64,000 nt of DNA from Lachancea kluyveri NRRL Y-12651 (taxonomy: Eukaryota > Ascomycota > Saccharomycetes > Saccharomycetales > Saccharomycetaceae), in NCBI GenBank assembly GCA_000149225.2, contig CM000690.1:558001-622000 (forward strand), given 5' to 3'. The notes under the pieces were generated by a model. It did not search any database. It was not told the DNA's origin and worked only from the letters and a program-made list of their open reading frames with translations. Made by a program: the position numbers and the translations under genes. This document shows, one piece after another, positions 57,448-64,000 of this stretch. How positions within the stretch are numbered: position 1 is the stretch's first letter; each line of letters opens with the position of its first letter.

Positions 57448-59427
57448 TCAACGATATGTTACGCGCAATTTCCCCTTTTTAACCTTCTTCCTGTCTGGTC
57501 TGAACTGTCTATTAAACTTATAAATGCTTTGTTGCTGTAGAAGGAGTTTAACTTGGGTGAATGAGCTCAAAGCACGTAAGAGGCTTTCTGATTTTTTCAT
57601 GTTCAATTGATGTTTAATATTATCCAATGAAAGTGTATCCTTATCATCAAATAGTTGGAGAATGCAATACTGTAGTAAATTAACTTCCAAAATCAGTGGT
57701 TTTTCCTCAAAGGTAAAGGGAGTAGAGATCTCCAATACATGAAGTTGGTATTGAGGATGCAACGTTTTATATCTTGCTGCACGTTCATGTTCTGTAAAAT
57801 CTTTAAGGAAATTTGCCCATAACTTCTCCAGTTGTGTCGGTAATCGTGGGATGTCAATATGAAACTGTTGTAATGACTGAGGAACACACTTTCTCTCAAA
57901 AATTAGCGGCACCAGTCCGGGAGTAGTACACGACTTTTTGGAAACCTCCATTAATCGGTTAGAATCTTGCACGTCGTCGATAACTTTTGAAAGTCTTTCC
58001 GTGCGCTGGCCACATTTGTTCATTAAAAAATCGCAAAATAATCTTTCTTCACAAAGCTTTCTACTATCATTGAAATGCTTTAAAAAGTCCGAATTCATCA
58101 AAATTATCCTTCTAAGAAGATACTTGTCCAAATATATTTCCAAAAGTTTGCCTTTTAGTTCGATAATATCTAACACGACGGAAACATTGTCTAAATTCAA
58201 AATACGTTTTTCTATTTCTCCAGCAATGGCATTGTCCGATAGTAGTTGATAGTTTTTCTTGAGCCTTATATCTACCTGCTTAACGAACAACTCGATAAAG
58301 CCGATGTTGGACCCATGCGATGCCCTAATTGCATCCTTGGTAGTATCGATCACTTTTTTCGAATCTTTGATACCCATGAATTTCGTAAGTTTTTTACTAA
58401 AGTGATGGAATGCAGACCCAAAGCCTAAAATATCGATATCCTTTCCATGGTTGATTTGTTCAAACTCATTCAGTATAGCAAATTCTAATTTCTTCTGAAA
58501 GTTGGCAACCTTCCCAAAAGTTCTGTAACAGAAATAAACCTTTTCCAGTGTCTGAGTTGCCCATAGTTCGTCAGTACCGAAAACGTATATTGGAAGTAAC
58601 TTTTCTAAGATGCTATCATTAGCGATTGTGTGTCGTAGAAAAGCAAGTCTCGTTTCTTCAGCTATGTCATCTGATATAACGGAAGCAAGTAAGAGCTCGC
58701 GGTGCATGCGTAGCTGTATGTTCTCGACGTAGAACTTGTTATATGCCATTTTCAAATTATTCTTAATGTGATTTCCAAAATTGGCCGAGTAATATGAAGC
58801 CATTGTGATGTGTCCCTGAGGTACGATCGAAAGCTTTAGTCTACATAGAGTAGGAACCAATTCTCTAAAAACTGTAAGAGCCGTCGAGTCCTCATCATTT
58901 CTGTATTTTTCTAACATGACTTCTAAAAAAGCTGAAAATGTTGTACCATTTAGGGATAAGTAGTGCTGAAGGAAGCATCGCTTACTGTAATAAATAATCG
59001 AGCTCTTGTTTGAACAATCCACAAAATTATTTTTATGATCGATAAAATCAAAGACACGTTTTAGCAGCTCCATTCTTAATGTGAATTGTCTGTAGGTTTC
59101 AACAACGTTCTGCAAATATATCTTAGGATCCTCATTGTACTGAATGTCGTTTGCCATTTCAATTGCAAATCGAAACGCCTTCTCACTAGCAAACTTCACT
59201 AAGTCATTGAATGTGGTATGCTTGTCCCTTGGCTTATCCTTCTTCAGCTTCAGAGTGATATCAGCATCTTCATCTTCGTATGTAGCTCTTACCAAATATA
59301 CGCACTGAGCATACAGCTTGTCTAATATAGCATTGAAAGAAATTAAGGGCTCTTCCACCGTCAAAACCTGATCTAATAGCCTACAGAAGCTACGATATAT
59401 CACCCTATGGTCGTCAGAGCGGGCCAT
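57448..59427 (-). CDS. Cullin-like protein, tandem copy 3, ends before the winged-helix B domain
   Basis: A 659-residue cullin relative. YLDKYLLRRIILMNSDFL (about 445) and LQLHVLEISTPF-like, LEVNLLQYCILQLFDDKDTLS blocks match copy 2 most closely, so copies 2 and 3 are probably nearest kin. It stops directly after PDRKKVKKGKLRVTYR, the last strand before the winged-helix B domain, so it has no Rub1 acceptor site. The core that would bind the RING subunit is retained. The frame is open and intact throughout, with no internal stop, and so it is probably expressed. It is divergent to SHG1 across 120 bp. Confidence 0.85.
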   Translation of the reverse strand: MARSDDHRVIYRSFCRLLDQVLTVEEPLISFNAILDKLYAQCVYLVRATYEDEDADITLKLKKDKPRDKHTTFNDLVKFASEKAFRFAIEMANDIQYNEDPKIYLQNVVETYRQFTLRMELLKRVFDFIDHKNNFVDCSNKSSIIYYSKRCFLQHYLSLNGTTFSAFLEVMLEKYRNDEDSTALTVFRELVPTLCRLKLSIVPQGHITMASYYSANFGNHIKNNLKMAYNKFYVENIQLRMHRELLLASVISDDIAEETRLAFLRHTIANDSILEKLLPIYVFGTDELWATQTLEKVYFCYRTFGKVANFQKKLEFAILNEFEQINHGKDIDILGFGSAFHHFSKKLTKFMGIKDSKKVIDTTKDAIRASHGSNIGFIELFVKQVDIRLKKNYQLLSDNAIAGEIEKRILNLDNVSVVLDIIELKGKLLEIYLDKYLLRRIILMNSDFLKHFNDSRKLCEERLFCDFLMNKCGQRTERLSKVIDDVQDSNRLMEVSKKSCTTPGLVPLIFERKCVPQSLQQFHIDIPRLPTQLEKLWANFLKDFTEHERAARYKTLHPQYQLHVLEISTPFTFEEKPLILEVNLLQYCILQLFDDKDTLSLDNIKHQLNMKKSESLLRALSSFTQVKLLLQQQSIYKFNRQFRPDRKKVKKGKLRVTYR

Positions 59428-59547
59428 TCTGTCAATTTATACTCTTTATTTCGGAAAAGATGTGCCGTTGAAACTTTTCACGAATGCCTTCTTCTAAAAG
59501 ATATACCACACCAAAAACAAAACAAGCAATAAAGCGAGAACTAGTTA

Positions 59548-59919
59548 ATGGGCAATAACGAGTACGATCCAGCTAAGGAGCTGACGGACAACTTCAAAAA
59601 AAAGGGGCACTTTGACAAGATCAAGCAAGAGATTGTTGTAAAGGAGCTATCAAAGGACGGAAATGGTGGAACTGTTGAACAATTTGTTAAACAGAGAGTA
59701 ACACAAATAGTAAACGGAATGGTCAAGAATGATGAAACACTGATATTTAAAAATAGGGGGTCTACTAGCGCTCTTATAGAGGCACAGCTGTTCAAAGACG
59801 GATACGAGAAGTTAAATAACGAAGAATTCGACCTAGAGAAGTTTATTGACCAAGAAACCATAGATAATAAAGGTTTACAACAACGTATCAAAGAGATGCT
59901 TTCGGACAAAAATACCTAA
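59548..59919 (+). CDS. SHG1: COMPASS subunit Shg1
   Basis: A 123-residue orthologue of YBR258C (142 residues), a small subunit of the Set1 histone H3K4 methyltransferase complex. ELTDNFKKKGHFDKIKQEIV near 12 and QFVKQRVTQIVNGMV near 45 form the BOD1/SHG1 helical domain. A charged C-terminal region follows. Its stop codon is only 2 bp from the stop of POP4 on the other strand. Confidence 0.9.
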   Translation: MGNNEYDPAKELTDNFKKKGHFDKIKQEIVVKELSKDGNGGTVEQFVKQRVTQIVNGMVKNDETLIFKNRGSTSALIEAQLFKDGYEKLNNEEFDLEKFIDQETIDNKGLQQRIKEMLSDKNT

Positions 59920-59921
59920 TA

Positions 59922-60749
59922 CTATACATCGCTGGCTATGTAAAACAGCATGTCATCGCAACGACGGCTCTTAAACTTTCTACCGGCACGGTCACTACTT
60001 CTATACTTGAACCTGTCACCTAGAATAGTGTACTGTAAAGCTTCTGTCTCATTTATAGGGACTTCAAAGTTGAATACAGTTCCTTTCTTGGGGATGCACT
60101 TGACCTCATCAACCAACTTACCTTTTGTCACGATGGTGAAATTCTTTTGAGAATCCCACATTACGATTCCTGAAATACCTTGCATATTCCTGTTTCGGCT
60201 TTTCGCAACCGTGAGCTTACAACCGTTATAATCGGCCATAGATAGCTTCAGCAATGCGTTATTACCATTAATGTTTAGTTTCTCAGAGACAGCAACTTGT
60301 GGTAAGTTCAATAGTTCCTTTACGTAACCAACCCATAATTTATCGTGAAGTAGTTCAAACTTTTCATACTGAGGTAGTTTCGTCTGGAGTTCTGGATTGT
60401 TTAGCTTTAGGTACTGGTTGAGCTGTTTCTTATCAGCCAATTGTTTTTCCTTGGCTATCCTTTTGCACTGATTTACGGCGTTGCGACAGGAGTTTATGTA
60501 TTCTTTTAATACCAACTTGGAGTTTTTATTAATCTCTCGATAGTTAGGTTGTTTTGAAGATACCAACCCCTTTTCTTCCAATAGATTTGTCCTCGATTTC
60601 CTAGTTTTTTTCAATCTTGACGAGAGGCCACCATCTGTTGGTAGTAGAAGCAGCGTTTCTGTTAGCCTGTTTTCTTTAATGGGTTTGTTCGGGTCTGTGA
60701 AGCTCTTGGTAAGCAAGCAATTCGTTAAAAAAGGTTGTGCTTTATCCAT
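59922..60749 (-). CDS. POP4: RNase P/MRP protein subunit Pop4 (Rpp29)
   Basis: A 275-residue protein (S. cerevisiae 279) shared by nuclear RNase P and RNase MRP, needed for tRNA 5' maturation and 5.8S rRNA processing. The C-terminal Sm-like beta-barrel of the Rpp29/UPF0086 family is clear: KLTVAKSRNRNMQGISGIVMWDSQKNF (described by its ends, about 177-203) and FNFEVPINETEALQYTILGDRF. The N-terminal half is basic and helical. Confidence 0.92.
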   Translation of the reverse strand: MDKAQPFLTNCLLTKSFTDPNKPIKENRLTETLLLLPTDGGLSSRLKKTRKSRTNLLEEKGLVSSKQPNYREINKNSKLVLKEYINSCRNAVNQCKRIAKEKQLADKKQLNQYLKLNNPELQTKLPQYEKFELLHDKLWVGYVKELLNLPQVAVSEKLNINGNNALLKLSMADYNGCKLTVAKSRNRNMQGISGIVMWDSQKNFTIVTKGKLVDEVKCIPKKGTVFNFEVPINETEALQYTILGDRFKYRSSDRAGRKFKSRRCDDMLFYIASDV

Positions 60750-60928
60750 TTCACAGTTTATGAGTTTTTACGCGAGGTTAGGTGTTTCTTGTGTATTTAT
60801 CTTATAATTTGTAACAACTTGGAACACAGAAGTTCATATTTCTTAACTCAAAAATTTTCGCTCGTATCAACTTCAACAGTAAAGCTATACTAATTTGTCA
60901 AAATATAAAGGGTGGGAAATTTTGGGAA

Positions 60929-62179
60929 ATGAAAATAGCGGTGCCAAGGTTCAATGCTATCCGATTGCCTCTTAAGTATAGGGCTTTTCACTTCTCCCGT
61001 TTCATCTATACTCAAACGCCGTTTGACATAGAAAAGGCCGATGATAAATATAAAGACTTGAACAATATGTACACTGAGATGTTTAGTGAGAATACAAAAA
61101 AAGATGCAGCAATAAATGCAGAGAGCAATTCTACTGCCTCTCTCGTGTCCGAATTGGATGAGGTGAATGCTGAGTTGGCAAGTTTGTGCAATGTATCCTT
61201 TTATATTCTTTCGAGCACTGAATTAGAAGAGGTTGTTTCACGACCCGGAAGATTTATCATAAAGAGTCTTTCAAACAATCCTTTTTATAACCTGGCATTA
61301 GAAGAGTATGTGTTCAATAAAACTCCATTACCAATAGGGGGAAGATCATTTTCAAACGAGCGGCTTATGTTTTACATCAACGACAGGTGCGTTGTCATCG
61401 GTAAGAATCAAAACCCTTGGAAAGAAGTGTTTTTAGAAGCATGCAAGGCCAAAGGGTACACATTTGTAAGACGTAGGTCTGGTGGAGGTGCTGTTGTTCA
61501 TGATTTAGGTAATGTAAACTATTCTTTCTTGACCTCGAGAGATAATTTCAAAAGAGAATACTTCAACGAGGTTATTGTTAAACATTTGAACAAGTATCAA
61601 AAAAAGCTTTCCTCTGTCCCGAGAGTGGGATTAAATGAAAGAGGCGATATTACTTTAGGTAACAAGAAGGTCAGTGGTAGTGCATTTAAAATTGCCAAGG
61701 GTAAGTCTTATCATCACGGTACAATGCTAATACATTCACAGTTGTCCAATTTCAAAGGTCTACTGAAACCAGACAGCATTCCGAACGTGGCTTGGGATTG
61801 CAATAGTGTTGAAAGTGTTAGGTCCGATGTGGATAATCTTCAGGGAAAACTGCTGGACACCACAGAAGAGTTTACGAGTATTGTTAGTGAGGGTTTTAGA
61901 CACGAATTCGGTGACGATATTCCTGTGTATTACTGTGATGAGCGCAAAAGTGTAAACGACGAACTTTTACAAACTATAGAACTGCTAAAAAGCTTCGAAT
62001 GGAGGTTTAAATCTGGCCCTAAATTTGTGGTGAAGTTAGGTGCCCATCAATTCAAAGTGGAAAAGGGCGAAATTACGGAAAGCACTGTCGAAAATCTTAA
62101 TTCACAGACTTTTTACGACTTCGTTGCTGAACTGAACAAACGTGATGAATTGTACAATAAGTTGGGCGTTTTGATATAG
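60929..62179 (+). CDS. AIM22: Lipoate-protein ligase homologue Aim22
   Basis: A 416-residue mitochondrial protein (S. cerevisiae 409) required to attach lipoate to the E2 subunits of pyruvate and 2-oxoglutarate dehydrogenases. An LplA-type domain starts at about 110, with NPFYNLALEEYVF, RRRSGGGAVVHDLGN (181-195) and GNKKVSGSAFKIAKGKSYHHG near 250, the lipoyl-AMP pocket and catalytic lysine region. The N-terminus MKIAVPRFNAIRLPLKYRAF is basic and fits a presequence. It is divergent to POP4 across 179 bp. Proximity to RTT101 is conserved with S. cerevisiae. Confidence 0.94.
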   Translation: MKIAVPRFNAIRLPLKYRAFHFSRFIYTQTPFDIEKADDKYKDLNNMYTEMFSENTKKDAAINAESNSTASLVSELDEVNAELASLCNVSFYILSSTELEEVVSRPGRFIIKSLSNNPFYNLALEEYVFNKTPLPIGGRSFSNERLMFYINDRCVVIGKNQNPWKEVFLEACKAKGYTFVRRRSGGGAVVHDLGNVNYSFLTSRDNFKREYFNEVIVKHLNKYQKKLSSVPRVGLNERGDITLGNKKVSGSAFKIAKGKSYHHGTMLIHSQLSNFKGLLKPDSIPNVAWDCNSVESVRSDVDNLQGKLLDTTEEFTSIVSEGFRHEFGDDIPVYYCDERKSVNDELLQTIELLKSFEWRFKSGPKFVVKLGAHQFKVEKGEITESTVENLNSQTFYDFVAELNKRDELYNKLGVLI

Positions 62180-62307
62180 CCCTATTTCTGTTAATGTCGT
62201 AGCTGCCTAAATAATATAGGAAAAAAAAAGGGGTTGGTAAATAGGAAGTAACATTTATTATTACATGTACGTCCGATTTTGTATTGAACCTTTACACAAG
62301 CACAAAT

Positions 62308-64000
62308 TTAGTTGATTTGCTTGCATTTTGTAACTTCATGGTTTTGAGGCAGCCCATACGCAAAGTCCTCGACGTATAAAATCCCTTTTCTATCCAATAA
62401 ATAAAGTTTATGACCGTCGTTACTAAACTTAAGAGTGGCCGCTTCTCTCATCCTATATGCATTAGCCACAACATCAACAGCCACTATTCTTCTTTTTTCA
62501 TTGTCCATCATTGTTGGTGCGAACATTATGTGAACTGTGCCATTTCTATCTAAAAACGCAATAGAATCGTTCCTTGGTGAAATTTCGCATTTGTGAATCT
62601 TTGATCCTAACTCGTCCAAACGTAGCAGCATTGTTGGCTGTGCCACAGTTTGTACACCATTTATGCTTTGTATTTTGGTATTTATCACTATCGGTGGCGC
62701 ATTAAATGCAACAGACGTAACACACATTAGATTTGGGTTCCCCGGGAATATCTTTGTATCAGTAATACCCTCACTTTCCAAAGAAGTATCGATAGAGCGC
62801 AACGATTTCATCACTAGTCTTGGCTCATTAATCTTACGCAGAGAGATGACTAGGAACCGAGACTCTAACGCTGTAGAGCAGGATAGATATTGCCCATCTG
62901 ACGAGAATTGTAAAGTGTTTATAGGATCACGATACGGTAAAGTGATCGTTACTGGCGGTGGAAATCTGATGCTGATATTTTCAGAAAATAGGGATGTTGA
63001 TGAACTGTTAAATGAGTGTGTAGATTGGGATGAGTCCATGCCGCTGTCCATCTCACGGTGACTGATATGGCTATTCTTACGTTTTTCGGTGTGTTTTTCG
63101 TCATTGACTCGTTCAATCCTATGGAATAAAATTAGAGCTTGGCCTGCTCCATTGGTTCTATCTTTCCCGGTAATACCACACGCCACTACTGTGCCTTGAG
63201 GATCGATGTCAATACACCGTATAGGGAAAGAGGAGCGATATGTGTAAATGAGTTTGCCGCTTTGCTGGAGATCAAAAACGCGGAAAAGACCTTTAGTACC
63301 AGATATAATTAACAGATCATTTGCCAGTTTGCAGTAAAGGTGCTCCCAGTTAGAAATGCTGTTTTTCGGGTTTGAAAAATTTGGATTCTTGTTTGAGTTA
63401 CCAGTAGAGCTGTCGAATGCAGAATACTCGTACGATTCGTTGTAGATAGGGTAGAGGACACTCGGATCCTTTGGAAGTTTTAAAGAATCAAAGCTGGGCC
63501 CGTGCTCTCCCGAAGATTTCCCACAGCAGAGCAACTCGGGTTCTACAGAGCCACTACCCTTGGATCCTCTACTGCTTGAATTGGGTATAGAGTACACTTC
63601 CCACTTATGCTCGGTGATTAATGCAAATTTGGTACAATCTGGAGAAATTGAGGTGTTGATAAACAATTTCGATTTAGCTCTAAGGAATTTTGAATGTGTG
63701 TTGTATTGGGTTCTTTTCCTATAAATTGGGAAACACTTGGCGAAATAAAACTCTTTCTCCTCGTCAAACTGGGTAACATGTTGTAAATTATTTGTACTCT
63801 GCGTAACATTTAAGGGTTCCACCAAAGAATTCTCATCCTGTATCGGCACCGTTCTGTTAGTTGAGATGTTATCTGTATCGTAACTTCCTTCTTCGGTAGT
63901 TGCATTTTTTTCTTGGATCGAGGTGGCACTCAACTTCGATGCCATACTATGGAATAAGGACAGCAAAGACTGTTGTCTGTTTTCATCTGAATTCTTCTGG
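62308..64000 (-). CDS. MTC4: WD-repeat-like protein in the MTC4 position, 5' end beyond the window
   Basis: At least 563 codons are open to the right edge without an ATG that could be the start, so the N-terminus lies outside. The sequence reads as a WD-like propeller: LFINTSISPDCTKFALITEHKWEVY, LIISGTKGLFRVFDLQQSG, IRCIDIDPQGTVVACG and LQFSSDGQYLSCSTALESRF-type blocks, with a Ser/His-rich insertion in the middle. Position and strand next to POP4 match S. cerevisiae YBR255W (MTC4, about 694 residues, cytoplasmic, poorly characterised). The name rests on synteny; I could not confirm it by sequence. Confidence 0.6.
   Translation of the reverse strand, partial: QKNSDENRQQSLLSLFHSMASKLSATSIQEKNATTEEGSYDTDNISTNRTVPIQDENSLVEPLNVTQSTNNLQHVTQFDEEKEFYFAKCFPIYRKRTQYNTHSKFLRAKSKLFINTSISPDCTKFALITEHKWEVYSIPNSSSRGSKGSGSVEPELLCCGKSSGEHGPSFDSLKLPKDPSVLYPIYNESYEYSAFDSSTGNSNKNPNFSNPKNSISNWEHLYCKLANDLLIISGTKGLFRVFDLQQSGKLIYTYRSSFPIRCIDIDPQGTVVACGITGKDRTNGAGQALILFHRIERVNDEKHTEKRKNSHISHREMDSGMDSSQSTHSFNSSSTSLFSENISIRFPPPVTITLPYRDPINTLQFSSDGQYLSCSTALESRFLVISLRKINEPRLVMKSLRSIDTSLESEGITDTKIFPGNPNLMCVTSVAFNAPPIVINTKIQSINGVQTVAQPTMLLRLDELGSKIHKCEISPRNDSIAFLDRNGTVHIMFAPTMMDNEKRRIVAVDVVANAYRMREAATLKFSNDGHKLYLLDRKGILYVEDFAYGLPQNHEVTKCKQIN

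Overview
The window is nuclear DNA of a budding yeast in the Saccharomycetaceae, most likely a lineage that did not pass through the whole-genome duplication (WGD). Nearly every gene is recognisable by its S. cerevisiae counterpart. Their order alternates between genes now on S. cerevisiae chromosome X (the YJL046-YJL069 block) and chromosome II (YBR255-YBR283). That zipper of two duplicated regions onto one unduplicated chromosome is what an ancestral-type gene order looks like. Genes are dense, on both strands, with short AT-rich gaps. I see one spliceosomal intron and no recognisable tRNA, rRNA, LTR element or CRISPR. The genus cannot be fixed from this; Torulaspora, Zygosaccharomyces and Lachancea-like yeasts are all possible.

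Layout: 1-2214 has no credible gene. 2.2-14.7 kb holds LOG1, ZAP1, EFM2, IKS1, BIT61, YHC3 and BNA3. 15-25 kb holds SDH8, NUP82, MRPL37, LAS21, REI1, TSC10, COA3 and MRPL8. 25.6-34.1 kb holds a cysteine synthase (MCY1-like), PPS1, DLS1/DPB3, MPM1, PAF1 and the esterase-D gene YJL068C. 34.1-45.8 kb holds SAF1, DUG2, UTP18, MRPL27, SSH1 (with intron), AIM5/MIC12 and TAE1. 46.3-47.2 kb holds one gene I do not recognise, followed by 1.9 kb without a gene. Then come RGD1, three tandem cullin genes (51.7-59.4 kb), SHG1, POP4, AIM22 and the 3' part of a gene in the MTC4 position running off the right edge.

Themes. (1) Mitochondria: SDH8, MRPL37, COA3, MRPL8, MPM1, MRPL27, AIM5 and AIM22. (2) Ribosome synthesis and translation: REI1, UTP18, EFM2, POP4 and TAE1; REI1, UTP18 and EFM2 have RRPE and PAC promoter motifs. 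(3) Sulphur and glutathione: BNA3, DUG2 and the cysteine synthase carry upstream pairs of a Cbf1 E-box and a Met31/32-type site, and the ZAP1 promoter has both next to a perfect zinc-responsive element.

The most unusual findings are: a tandem array of three divergent Rtt101-like cullins, of which only the middle one keeps the C-terminal winged-helix B domain and Rub1/NEDD8 acceptor lysine; an SSH1 intron after a 10-nt first exon, which in an intron-blind reading appears as a spurious 47-residue N-terminal extension; and the shared sulphur-type promoter signature. Several genes have a misleading open N-terminal extension beginning at a TTG or GTG codon (SDH8, MRPL37, MCY1, PAF1, cullins 1 and 2), and I have used the first supported ATG instead.
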